Source: Martensiomyces pterosporus | Lineage: Eukaryota; Kickxellomycota; Kickxellomycetes; Kickxellales; Kickxellaceae | Reading direction: 5' to 3' | Assembly: GCA_025201845.1 (NCBI GenBank) | Contig: MU603931.1 | Location: 124,001-188,000, forward strand | DNA: 64,000 nt | Shown: one piece after another, positions 11,756 through 22,188 of the stretch | Position numbering within the stretch: the stretch's first letter is position 1 | How the letters are laid out: the number at the start of each line of letters is the position of its first letter | Translations under genes and position numbers: made by a program | Notes under the pieces: model-generated | What the model saw: only the letters and a program-made list of their open reading frames with translations | Database searches by the model: none | Told to the model about the DNA's origin: nothing

Positions 11756-13685
11756 ATGAAGTGTAGCTTGCTGGCCAGCACAGCTGCTTTTGTGGTTCTT
11801 GCCCTTGGCCCCGTGTCGGGGGAGCAAAAGACCACAAAGGAGTACCTAGACGAGGCCAACCAGCTGCTGCTCCACGGCAAGTACCGCGAGGCCATAAAGA
11901 GCTACGACATGGCGATTGAGAAGGACCCGCAGAACTACCTGTCGTACTTCAAGCGCGCCACAACATTCCTCACTATCAACAAGCATTCATCGGCCATGCG
12001 GGACTTTACAAGGGCGATTGAGATTAGACCTGATTTTGAGCAGGCATATTTCCAGAGAGCCAGGGCGTACCTAAGAGAAGGGAGCCTGGATAGCGCCGAC
12101 AGCGACATTGCGAAAGTAGTGGATGGCAATGCAAAGCTTTTGGCCAAAACCAAAGAGCTGGTAAGTTTGCGAAACATTGTTTTATGGCATTCGTGGCAGC
12201 ATTAGGCAGTCAGTGTGGCTAGTGTTGGTGCGTGGTGGGCTTGTGTTATGCGCCACTCTGTTTCACTCTTGCTATTCTAATCTGCGTCTATGTGTCACGC
12301 GGGGTATGTGCTGATGCAATGGGTGTGTGGGTGCGCGCGCGCACTGGAAGAGTGTGTTGGCTGGCGGTATGGGCACAGAGGCAGCGCCGCCCTCGCAGAC
12401 CTGTTGCTCTGCATAATGCCAACAAGACGAGCTAAGCACTAATACTTTGCCTGCGTGCAATTGCTCATGCGTTTGTGTTCTGCAGAAGGAGAAAATCGCG
12501 CTAGCTCGGAGCTTGAACGACAGGTCGATAGCGGCGTTTGGCCAAAAGAAGTACGACGAGTGCATCAAAGCAGCGGACCAAGTGGCCCGTATTTCGCCGC
12601 TTCAGAGCTCGATACTCAAGATCCGTGCGGCATGCAGGGTGGCCGAGGGCGATTTGGAAGGAGCAAGCGCCGATCTAGGACGGCTGGTGCGTATCCGCCC
12701 AGGCGACTTGGACACACAGGCAATGCTTGGGGACCTCCACTTCCTTGCTCTTAACGAGCGCGACCGTGGACTGGAGCACGTACGCGCGTGCTTAAAGTCA
12801 GACCCGGACAACAAAAAGTGCCAACAGACATTCAAGCGTCTGCGTGCACTGGATCGAAAGTTAAACAAGCTAGAGGAGGATAAGGCCAAGGGCAAGTGGA
12901 ATGCGTGCAACCGCGCAGTGTCACCGGCGAGCGGCAAGGGCGGCCTTCTCGAAGAGGTCGACGACATGTACGCTGAATTCATTCTCTTGGCGTATATTCC
13001 AGCATCCACGGCATCCAGGCTGGCCACCTACCTGGCTGGTGTCGCATGCGAGGGATACACACATACGAAGAAATGGGATGAGGCGCTGAAGCAGTGCTCG
13101 CGGGTTCTGGACGCCGAGCCCGAAGATACAGCGGCGCTGGGGCACCAGTTTGACGCGCTGCTTGAGCGTGATGAGATCGACCAGGCCCAGATTGTGCTTG
13201 GCAAGCTCGAGCAAGTGGCAGGCAGTGGGGGCAGCGTGGATCAGCAAAAGATGCATGAGAGGCGCATGAAGCTGGAGCAGAAGAAGCGGCTGGCGTCGCG
13301 TAAGGACTATTACAAAATCCTCGGCATTGCGCGTGACGCGTCTCAGCACGACGTCAAGCGGGCATACCGCAAGCTTGCGCAGCAGTGGCATCCCGATCGC
13401 TATCGCGGCGACCTTCCTAAGGAGAAGGTTGAGGAGAGAATGGCGGATATCAATTTGGCGTATGAGGTGCTGATGGACGAGGAGACTCGTGCGAAATACG
13501 ACCAGGGCCACGACCCCAACGACCCAACTGGTGGAGCAGGTGGACCAGGGCCAGGAGGATTCGGCGGGCACCCATTCATGTTCCGCCAGGGCGGGGGAGG
13601 CGGCAAGCCGGTGTTCTTCCAGCAAGGCGGCCATGGCCAGCAGTTCTCGTTCCAGTTTGGCGGCCCTGGGGGCTTCCCATTCTAA
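11756..13685 (+). CDS. ER TPR-DnaJ co-chaperone, DNAJC3/P58IPK-like, two exons
   Basis: Exons 11756-12160 and 12486-13685 join at GTAAGT/TGCAG in phase 0, giving 534 residues. A hydrophobic N-terminal segment ending near VSGEQ looks like a signal peptide. It is followed by TPR repeats, for example EANQLLLHGKYREAIKSYD and the next AYFQRARAYL unit, extending to about residue 400. A J domain follows with HPD at residues 437-439 and ends at about 490 with YDQGHDPND. The tail is Gly/Phe-rich and ends GGFPF; no HDEL/KDEL is seen. Animal DNAJC3 binds unfolded proteins in the ER lumen and stimulates BiP ATPase; the same layout suggests the same job here. Retention without a C-terminal ER signal is unexplained. 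Confidence 0.92.
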
Positions 13686-14101
13686 ACGCGCTGGCCCCCT
13701 TGCTCTCAGCTCAGACTCGATTCACTGGACACTGCAACCGCGATTGCGTGTCCTCCGCCACTCTTCCGACCTTGTCCATTCTACCTTCGCCTTCCAGCAC
13801 ATACACATCTACAGTATTTTTATTGCTCTCTTCTCTTTTGTTCAATGGTACACTCAAGTGAAGCCAGACTCCCTTGCATCAGCAAGGACGGTGAACAAAC
13901 GGCAGCGCTGTCAGACATGCAACGTCCTCAAGAAATTAAGGCAGACATGCTCCCACGTGTCTACTGCTGTACTGCCTGGTGCACCAACCGCGCACTATAC
14001 ACAGGAGCTGGCGGTGGTAGGGATCCGAAATAGTAGACAAGCGAGAAGAGAAAAGGGGGACGACTGTTTGTTTTTGGCAGTGGCACCACAATGCGCTTAG
14101 C
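13686..14101. other. Convergent 3' region between DnaJ gene and minus-strand candidate
   Basis: About 415 bases probably holding the terminators of the plus-strand DnaJ gene and of the candidate ending at 14102. No gene-like sequence recognised. Confidence 0.4.
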
Positions 14102-16035
14102 TTAGAGGCCGCCAAAAAGAGTTTCTGGAAGCGAGGACGAAGGAGCAGGGGCAGGCTTTCTCCTTGGTGTCTTTTTGGCTACTGCACAAGGTAGTCGGCG
14201 CGCAATGGGGGCCGTGTCCGTATTAATGGAGTACATGCCCCCGCCCCTTTGTCTCTTCCTCGCTCCAAAGGCACCCGGTGTGTGGGCTTTTGAAGCGCAA
14301 GACATCCGGTTGTCCTTGCTCTCGTTTCTGTGCTTGCTGGGGCACCATCAGCGGGCACCTGCAAAACAGTTCGCCTGGGCTGTGCTGTTGCTGGCCGCAC
14401 CCAGTCCTTCCCGGACCATGTAGAGGGGAGGCACCAGATGCGATTATTTTTATTGTGTGCGACCGTTGTGCGTTTTTATAGCGCAAATGCAACAAACACT
14501 TGCAGCAGCAAGCCTTGCTGCTCTAAGAAAAGGTCGAACCTTTTTGTTGCGGCACGCATTTAGGCTCTTTGCATGCCCGCCAGATTTGCGCTGCTTTGTT
14601 TTCGGTTGCTTGGCCATTTTCTCTTTCTTTCCGGCCCACTCCTCCGCTTTTGTACTCTCTCCAGCTACTTTGAACACTCAACCACGGCATCTCAGAACCC
14701 CTGCTTTTCAGCAGCTGTCGCCACCCTCTGCTGTCCATCCGCATTCGTCTGCTGGCCTGATACTTCGGACACCCACCAAGCACAGCCCCTTCTCGGTCGG
14801 CTGCCGTCGCTTACTGCATCCGCCTGGCAAGAGACAGGTACATACCCTAACTGCTGTTTTGTTGAGCGTGCCATGGTCACTGCCTGCTTGGAGCATGCCT
14901 GTGTTTGTTTGCATGTTACACGCTGCCCAGCAACAGCAGCCGCCAGACATCACGGGCCGTGCTGAATATCGCGCAGTGTTGCTGGAGCAGGGCTGGATGA
15001 GTGTGTGATGACCAAGCCCTCCATCTGCCACTCGCTAAGAGGGCCTGTACTTTGCATTTTGGTGTTGCACACATCAGCAACTCCGCCCGATTTAGTAAGG
15101 GAGACCAGGGCAATGTTGTTGTCGCTGTTGATGCTGGCTGCTAGTCTTGTCTGTCGGCTGATGGGTCTCTTTCACAGTACCCTTACTCGTTCCGGCCCCC
15201 TCACTACGCTTGCTACCAGCAGCAGACAGGTTGCTGCTTTTCTCGCTGCGATGTGGCAGCACGCGCCCTATTTGCTGCCCAGCCATTCGCTGTCCACCAG
15301 CTAGCATGCACTCAGCCTCTTTTAGCACACACGCTCCTCATGCTCCTTGGTAGTCTATCGGGTCTGAGCCTGCCCTCTTCTCTTTGCCTTTAAAACACCT
15401 GCCAAAGGGCCAGAAATCTGCGGCACCCGTTTTTGCTCGCCTCGCACCCACCCCTGTGGGTTTTACATATGCACATATCCAAATATCTATTTTGCAGACT
15501 GAAAACAGTCCTCTGGACCGCCTGCATAGCTTGTCCCCTTTTATAGCAACAGAAGGAACGCATACGATCGGCAGAGCTGAAAGACAGTTTGCCTGTTTTC
15601 CGCCCACCCACACACCACAACACGGGCTGCGCATTCTTCTGAATCCAGTGCTCGAATAAGAAAGCAGGATTCGCTCACCCTGCAAGGTAGGCTCCACGCA
15701 TTGCAATGTCTCCACATCCGGTTTGGGCAGCGGCAGCATCTCTTGCAGCTCTTGTTTTTCCCTGCTGTGCTGTTGCTGCCTGTGCTGCGCCGAGCTCCTT
15801 GGTGTGCTCAGAGCGCAGGTTGCATCATCCACAGCCAACTTTGAGTGACCGTCCTTCCGGGGATCCCTAGGCACAGTTACTTTGTGTGTCTTCCCTCCTT
15901 GCTCATTCTGCGAATGGATGGCGCTGGAAGCAGTTCTGAGGCTGGCGCTCAAAATAAGGCAAAGGCGTCTGAAAGCGCATGCAATAGAGCTCGCTAGCCA
16001 CGCTGGTGTCATTCCCTTGTCTTTTCTCAGCCATC
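14102..16035 (-). CDS. Candidate multi-exon gene, unknown function, exons only partly resolved
   Basis: Several stretches read like protein on the minus strand. One is a charged segment at about 15915-15690 with REKQELQEMLPLPKPD and VETLQCVEPTLQ, ending at a GTGAGC donor. It joins in phase to AECMLAGGQRMAGQQ (near 15315). From there a GTAAGG donor leads to SPLSEWQMEGLVITHSSS (near 15040), then to a short exon with GTLNKTAVR ending at GTATGT (near 14845), and on to RRMRMDSRGWRQLL (near 14745). The likely C-terminus, KKTPRRKPAPAPSSSLPETL, ends at a stop at 14102. The first exon and the last two joins are not settled. No domain is recognised. Basic, Ser/Pro-rich composition would suit a nuclear protein, which is only a guess. 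The other strand also has open frames, so strand choice is not certain. Confidence 0.35.
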
Positions 16036-16441
16036 GCACCACTTGGCCAGGTGCGTGTCCTTCTGCTCATTCTGGATCTCGTTTCTGCATTGCTCCGACA
16101 AGCACGGCAGCAAAGGCGATTGCCAGATGTGGCGGACTACTGTAAAACAGCCGCTGCCTTTCGCTCTTCCCAATCCTCCATTCTTGCATGTCGACTCGTA
16201 CCAAAAGCCCAACCTTTGTTCGCATATTTCCTTTTGTGCCCTACTCAACTCGAGCTCCTTTTCTCTCGCTCCATTTTGCATTATCCCTTCTCTTCCTTTC
16301 TGCTGACGAACCTAAAAATTTTTATATTTTCTTGTCTGTTCATTTCTAATCTCCATACTTTTGTTTTCCTCCATTTGCCTTTGTCGCTGATTCTGGGAAC
16401 GAAAGGAGAAATAGGAATCAGATTTCGCTTCCGCCATACCA
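16036..16441. other. Pyrimidine-rich upstream region of the PHD gene
   Basis: About 400 bases, strongly T/C-rich from 16240 to 16400, directly before the PHD-protein start at 16442. Probably its promoter and leader. No gene recognised. Confidence 0.45.
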
Positions 16442-19400
16442 ATGCCAAAGGCCGTTTCCGGGCTGCCCAGGGTGGCCACCGACACCTCGGTTGCCAGTGA
16501 CTTGTCCAGCTGCGGGGCTGGCGCTGATGGGCTGTCGAGCAGCTTTACCAGCGGGGATATTGTTCTGGGCCATAGCGGTCTGTTGACCCGCAAACGCTCA
16601 CTTGACAATACTGAAAATATCCCGCCATTTGACCTGGATGTCTCCGCTGCTGCCGCCGCTACCGGAAGCGACGGCAAGCCCGTGGTCTCGCTGCTCAACC
16701 TCGCCGCCCAGCAGCTCTCCCAGCAACAGCGCAAGCAGCGGCGTACAGTTATCACTGCCAGCTCGCCTGGCGGTCACCAACGGGTCGCTACTAATCCACG
16801 CAGAGCCACCCACCTCATGAATGCCTCGCTTTTGCACAGCCTGCCGAGACCACACAAGCAAGAGAGCAGACAGCTCCACATGGCTAGCGCAAGGGCTCGG
16901 CACACGCCGCAGTCCAATGGTGCCAGCTCCAATGGACGCTTGCAAACACACACACTGCACCCTTCAGTCACCAGTAGTGGAGGAGGCGGCAGCAGCAGCG
17001 GGGGAGGCGGAGGAAACGTGAGGCTTAGGCGCCTGCCAAAGCGCAATCTGAAGCCACTTGACTTCTCCAGCCTTCACCGACCAAGCATTCTGGCTCCCAC
17101 CACCCATTCCTCACAACCGCTTACTGCTGGTGCTACTTCTGCCGGTGCTACTGCCGGGAGCAAGCCAACGGCCGTCCCCCATTCCTCAAGCTTCACCATG
17201 GGCCAGCAGCAGGACTCGGCCGCCTGTCCGAGCATCTTGTCGCTCCCTGTTTCTCCAGCACAATCGTCGCCGACATCAGCCACGCCATACGATGCCCCAA
17301 ACCTTAAGGCCTCATCTCCCGCCGCCATTGAGCAGCAGCAGCAGCCACCACTGCAGAAAAGCTCGGTGGCTCCCGATGCCCCGAGCTCTGTGCATCCAAC
17401 TCCTCCAAGCACTGGCCCCCGTCCTCGCGCCGCATTTTCAGGCCTGCTTGCATCGGCCTACCAGCGCGCCTCAGTCAAGCACTCGAAGCGCACTCTGTGC
17501 TTTGACAACATCCACAGCACCGCAGCTTCTGCCGCTGACGACGATGGCAGCGAGGCTCTTCTAATGGAGTGCGACCCTGTCCTTGGTCCTCGTTGCCCAG
17601 TCATCGGTGACCCGCGAGGACTGTTTGATCTCCACAGGAAAGGCATTGACGACCTGCAGCGCGAGCAGACGCAGCGCTCCGAGTCCAAGTTCTCTGAGAT
17701 GACGCGCACCGTCCGCGAAGCGCAGGCTGCGTTTGAGGCTGCTGTGACCGAGCAAGCAGCATCGCGTGCCCGTGCTAGCCGCAGGCGGTCCCTGAAACAC
17801 GGCTCCTCAGCAGGCTCAGCCAAGGGCAAGGACTCTTCCACGAGGCACGGCTCTTCGTCCGCTAGCGGCCGGCCCATCTCCGAGTGCAAATACTGCGGCA
17901 AGCAGTACAAGTACCACTCAAAGCTGGCATCGCACGAGCAGCACTGCTCGTCCCGTCTCGAGGCGCTGCTGTACTCTGCGGACGAAAACGAACAGCATAT
18001 CATCCACTGCGTCTGCGGTCCCAGACACGACCGCCCGGTTGGCGAGCGCGACGACCTGCCCATGGTCCAGTGCGACAACTGCCTTCTCTGGCTGCACATT
18101 GAGTGCGTCGGAATTGACGAGGATAACCTTCCCGAAGAGTACTTTTGCCCACGCTGCGAGGAAGCTATCGACGGGCACCACGGCAGCGGCAACGTCCCTG
18201 CAATGCAGTCTACGCCCAAGCGCAAAGTCGGGCTTGGAAGCACAGCTAGCAGCATCATGTCGCCAGAGTCGCATAGGCTGGCCACGCTGCTTGCGGGCGT
18301 TCCCGATGATGGGTCGGAGACTGAGGACGAGCCCATGAACCTGAAGGTCAGGAGCCAAACCCGCACTGCTCGTGCGCCTCGCGGCAGCGCGGCGGCAGCA
18401 GCCGGGCACGGCGGCGTGAGTAGCGAGGATACCATGTCCATTTCAGATGTGTCTGAGGTGACGCGGTTCCACCGCCAGGGCAGCTCGGCAAAGAAGCTCA
18501 GAACCCCTGCCATCCCACGCATGGCCCAAAGCGAGAACAACGTCTCTCCTATGCCTACGCCATCTCGTCGCCGGCGCGTGCGGGCTGGCAGCAGCAGCAA
18601 CCAACAGACGGTGCACACCGATGCGCTGTCGTCAGACTTTTTGGGGCTGCCGCTCCCAGAGTCCATCTTCACCGAAAAGCCTGGTTTGGCTCCGGCTGTG
18701 AGCCATGGCCATGCTGCCGGCCTTGCAGGTACTCCGCTGTCTATTGAGCCTGGTCTATGCACTCAGCAAGCCTCGATGGACGACTTGTCGCGGTTCTTGT
18801 CCGACCCGCCTCCGCAGTGGTCGCTGGCACAGCTTTCAAGCATGCTCAGTGGCGCTGCTGCTGCTGCTGGCACCGGTGGTGCTGGTGCTGGCCAGATGAT
18901 GGGCAGCAACGCCAACTACCTTGACCAGGCACTGGCTGATCTTGGCTTGGGACTCGGTGCTGTGCCCACCGCAGCTAGCTCGGGTGTTAGCCCTGCCTTG
19001 GCGATGAGCACTTCGGCAGCGCCAGGTGGAGATGCCGGAAACCCAGCAGTCCTTGGCACCGCAGGCACGCCGCTCAGCGAGCTTGTTGACCTGCCAGTTG
19101 ACAACGAGTTTTCTGCGCTGCTCGAGTCTATTGCTAGCGGCAACCCCGGCACTGACGCCGATCCATACTCATCATTGGGAACCGACGACGGATTTGGCGG
19201 CATGCTCAACGACGACCTCTTCCTTGGGCTGAACACCAGCCTGCCTCTGTCTGCGCCTATCGGACCTGCAGCTGGCAGCATTGCATCGCGCGGAGGCAGT
19301 CGCTTGGTTGCTGGTGCCAGGAGCATGGATGGCGCCGACGCGGAGCACGGCTCGTCGTCAACGATCACCATCATGCATGACGACAGCAGCCTTGGCAGCC

Positions 19401-19837
19401 ACGACAATGTGGGGCCGTCTGCGGGAGCTGGCACATCACACAGCAACCTTCCACCCGCTGTCAGACCGCCTCCAGGAATGCCAGGCATGCTGCGCAGTCG
19501 CTGCACAGGCAACATGGGCAAACGCAGCACCCGTGACAGCTTGCAGACGTCGTATTCCGACCAGCCAGCGGGCTCGATGTACAATACCGCTACCGCAGGC
19601 CCCAGCAGCAACATGTCTGCTGCAGATATGGCCAAGCTGCTTGTGCCCCCGTCCACGCTAGCAACATCGATTGCGCTTAGTCTGCCGTCCAACCCGCCAT
19701 CAACCACCGGTCTGGGAGACTTGGACGTCAGCCAGCTACTGGCAGACGCAGCAGGCTCTTCGCAGCTTCTGGACTGGCAGAGCGGTGGCGATGCGCTGGA
19801 GCAGGAGCTGGAGGGGCTTGTTGACTTTGACATTTAA
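16442..19837 (+). CDS. Large PHD-finger nuclear protein
   Basis: A single-exon frame of 1131 residues. At about residues 480-510 there is a small zinc-binding motif (CKYCGKQYKYHSKLASHEQHC). This is followed directly by a PHD finger at about 520-580. The PHD has CVCG, the aromatic/acidic pair in MVQCDNCLLWLH, an H-x2-C and a closing CPRC. The Met-Val-Gln-Cys-Asp plus Trp pattern resembles PHD fingers that read methylated H3K4. Both flanks are long Ser/Ala/Pro/Gly-rich low-complexity regions with poly-Gly, poly-Gln and poly-Ala runs, and the C-terminus is short and acidic. Likely a chromatin or transcription factor. I cannot name a yeast orthologue from sequence alone. Confidence 0.85.
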   Translation: MPKAVSGLPRVATDTSVASDLSSCGAGADGLSSSFTSGDIVLGHSGLLTRKRSLDNTENIPPFDLDVSAAAAATGSDGKPVVSLLNLAAQQLSQQQRKQRRTVITASSPGGHQRVATNPRRATHLMNASLLHSLPRPHKQESRQLHMASARARHTPQSNGASSNGRLQTHTLHPSVTSSGGGGSSSGGGGGNVRLRRLPKRNLKPLDFSSLHRPSILAPTTHSSQPLTAGATSAGATAGSKPTAVPHSSSFTMGQQQDSAACPSILSLPVSPAQSSPTSATPYDAPNLKASSPAAIEQQQQPPLQKSSVAPDAPSSVHPTPPSTGPRPRAAFSGLLASAYQRASVKHSKRTLCFDNIHSTAASAADDDGSEALLMECDPVLGPRCPVIGDPRGLFDLHRKGIDDLQREQTQRSESKFSEMTRTVREAQAAFEAAVTEQAASRARASRRRSLKHGSSAGSAKGKDSSTRHGSSSASGRPISECKYCGKQYKYHSKLASHEQHCSSRLEALLYSADENEQHIIHCVCGPRHDRPVGERDDLPMVQCDNCLLWLHIECVGIDEDNLPEEYFCPRCEEAIDGHHGSGNVPAMQSTPKRKVGLGSTASSIMSPESHRLATLLAGVPDDGSETEDEPMNLKVRSQTRTARAPRGSAAAAAGHGGVSSEDTMSISDVSEVTRFHRQGSSAKKLRTPAIPRMAQSENNVSPMPTPSRRRRVRAGSSSNQQTVHTDALSSDFLGLPLPESIFTEKPGLAPAVSHGHAAGLAGTPLSIEPGLCTQQASMDDLSRFLSDPPPQWSLAQLSSMLSGAAAAAGTGGAGAGQMMGSNANYLDQALADLGLGLGAVPTAASSGVSPALAMSTSAAPGGDAGNPAVLGTAGTPLSELVDLPVDNEFSALLESIASGNPGTDADPYSSLGTDDGFGGMLNDDLFLGLNTSLPLSAPIGPAAGSIASRGGSRLVAGARSMDGADAEHGSSSTITIMHDDSSLGSHDNVGPSAGAGTSHSNLPPAVRPPPGMPGMLRSRCTGNMGKRSTRDSLQTSYSDQPAGSMYNTATAGPSSNMSAADMAKLLVPPSTLATSIALSLPSNPPSTTGLGDLDVSQLLADAAGSSQLLDWQSGGDALEQELEGLVDFDI

Positions 19838-20290
19838 AGCACAGCCCTCTGACGCATATAGCAGCATTACCATCCCTACATATATACCCCCCGCACTCAC
19901 ATAGCCACCACCACACATCCACTCACTCAATAGCTCTACTAGCCAGCCAAATAACTAATACCATCTGCTTGCTATTCATTGGAGAGCATCGCCTCGCCGC
20001 CATGGCCTGGTGTTGTTCATTCTTGCTCGTTGAGGCAGCCGGTGGCGCCAAAACCGCCATTGCTAGCTTTTTTGCTGCCGCGCACCAGGGCGCACGGAGG
20101 AGAAAGCCGGGGCAGACGATGAGAGATCTTAGCGGTGCAAATTGCTACTTGATCGGTGTGATCTGTAGGAGAAAGCTTGCCCCTCCTACACAAAACCCCG
20201 CACACACGCACAGCCCTTTCTTTTTCTCCTTGCTACACCCCCTCTTCACAAAGCATTTTCTACTCTTTCGCACCAGGGCCCAAATCTAGA
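19838..20290. other. Intergenic between PHD gene and APRT
   Basis: About 450 bases between two plus-strand genes, C/T-rich in the last 100 bases before the APRT start. No gene recognised. Confidence 0.4.
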
Positions 20291-20979
20291 ATGCCGTTCA
20301 CAATCGAGCAGGTCAAGGCACTCATTCGCGAGTACCCCGATTTCCCTAGCAAGGTACGCTGCCATATCTCCCTATCTCGCAAAGACTATGTTAGCAGGCG
20401 CTTGCCTCGCCAGTGCCAGCTGTGCTATCGCCAGGACACGGAAGCTAAACCTGTCTTCTTGCTCTATGGTGCACACGCCGTCGCTTATGTGTAACATCTG
20501 TCTTGCTGTAGGGCATCCTGTTCCGGGACATCTTCCCCATCTTCCACCACCCCGAGGCCGTCGAGTGCCTGGTTGACCACTTTGTCGAGCGCGTCAAGGC
20601 TCTCGACAAGACTGCCGACGTGGTTGTTGGACTCGACGCCCGCGGCTTCCTTTTCGGCCCTCTTATCGCGATCAAGCTCGGAGTGTCCTTTGTCCCTGTT
20701 CGCAAGCGCGGAAAGCTTCCTGGAGAGGTTGTTAGCGCCACCTATATGAAGGAGTACGGGCCTGATGTGTTCGAGATGCAGGCAGATGCCATCAAGGCTG
20801 GCCAGAACGTCGTTATTGTCGATGACCTTCTGGCTACCGGCGGTAGCTGCAAGGCTGCTGAGGAGCTTGTTGGGGCCTTGAAGGGCAATGTTATTCTGGA
20901 CGCCTTTGTTATCAGCCTGGCTGGTCTCGAGGGCGAGAAGAAGCTGCGGGCTCCCGTCTATGCCCTCATGGAGTGCTGA
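20291..20979 (+). CDS. apt1: Adenine phosphoribosyltransferase, two exons
   Basis: Purine salvage enzyme converting adenine plus PRPP to AMP in the cytosol. Exon 1 (20291-20353) encodes MPFTIEQVKALIREYPDFPSK. Exon 2 (20512-20979) begins GILFRDIFPIF, so the conserved 'PDFPxKGIxFRDI' signature spans the intron. Total 176 residues, normal for the family. The PRPP-binding loop VVIVDDLLATGGS lies at about 121-133, and the DARGF and KLPGEVVSATYMKEYG segments are typical. The intron is 158 bases with a GTACGC donor and TGTAG acceptor, phase 0. Confidence 0.97.
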
Positions 20980-21223
20980 GCCTCCATTTCTCTCTTTCTG
21001 CCGGAAGAACGGGCTTGCTGGCGGCCTCCTGGGCAGGCAACGAGCAAATGCCGCACCCATAGTGCCTAGAGGCGCGGCTACCAAGCACATCTGCTGTGGT
21101 AAGCCTGCATCAACTCGTCTTTGGGATTTGCAGCTGTTTCTCTTCCTTTCTTACATCGCCCCCGCCAGTAGTATCAACTCTACACTATAGTCTAGTTAAC
21201 AAGCTCAGCTCACCTTTAAGAAA

Positions 21224-21613
21224 ATGGCTTCAGTGCAGTCGCCAGGCAGCAGCGCCAGCGCATCTTCGATCGTACGGCCTGACTACATGCACAAGTTCAG
21301 ACCAGCGGCCGTCAAGCCGCTGATCGCAGAAACCCTGCGCAACGAGCTGGGCGACACGCGGTACGAGGCGGACGACATGGCCGGGCTGACAAAGACCATC
21401 GGCGACAAAATCAATGCCCGCTTGGCTGGGGAGGCTGGGCTGGATCGGTACAAGCTGATTACCAATGTTAGCATATTCCAGGATGGCGGGCAGGGCGCTC
21501 GCATGGGAACCAGCGCAATCTGGGACCCGGAGTCCGACGGCGTTGCTCAGGAGATGTACTCGAATGGATCGATAAAGTGCGTGGCTGTCGTGTTTGCTGC
21601 CCATGTCTACTAG
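21224..21613 (+). CDS. Tctex-type dynein light chain
   Basis: A 129-residue single-exon protein of the Tctex1/DYNLT family, small dimeric subunits bound to the intermediate chain of cytoplasmic dynein and used in cargo attachment. The family pattern is seen in YKLITNVSIFQDGGQGARMG, then AIWDPESDG and the closing CVAVVFAAHVY strand. About 25 Ser/Ala-rich residues precede the domain. The start at 21224 is the first Met of the frame. Confidence 0.9.
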   Translation: MASVQSPGSSASASSIVRPDYMHKFRPAAVKPLIAETLRNELGDTRYEADDMAGLTKTIGDKINARLAGEAGLDRYKLITNVSIFQDGGQGARMGTSAIWDPESDGVAQEMYSNGSIKCVAVVFAAHVY

Positions 21614-22188
21614 GCGTGCCACCCACGTGAACCTCTGCGGCCATTTGGTTGTCGTGTGGGGGTCTTGAGCAAGCGCAGCAGTGCTCCTCTCCACTTTTCC
21701 CAGTCTCTGAAGGCAGCTGGCGAGCTGCCGTTACGAAAATACACTCGCTGTGTACAGAGACCCCTCCTTTTTTTCGGGTTGTGCTCTCGTAGCCCTATGG
21801 CTCCCTGGCGAGAAAGCTACCAGCGGCTTCTACAGCACTCATGACGGCGAAGAGGGTCACTGCGACGCTTCAGTGCGTGTCTTGGTTGTTCCAGGGAATC
21901 GATAATTCCGCGTATGCTTATAACCCACGGGCACTCCCTCCCTGGCGTCCACGCGGGCTCTACCCATCTTTCCTCTCTTCTTTTTGGCTGCTCTTTACGC
22001 ATTCGGTTTTCTTCCATATACTATTGCTGTCTTGTCTCCGTGTTCAGGTGCTTTTCTTCCCTGTGCAAGCAGCTCGGCAGCTAATACATGTGCTAAACTT
22101 TTTGGCGGGAAAAACTCTTTCTTCTTCCACAGCAGATTCCCTCCTTTTTATTACTTCTTTTTGGCCATTGCTTGGAAACATAAACAAA
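21614..22188. other. Intergenic upstream of the cyclin gene
   Basis: About 575 bases between two plus-strand genes. T/C-rich from 21960 to 22180, consistent with a promoter and leader. No gene recognised. Confidence 0.4.

Noticed and set aside
17458..18762. A 434-codon minus-strand frame
   Set aside because: Antisense shadow of the PHD-finger gene, lying opposite the zinc-binding module.
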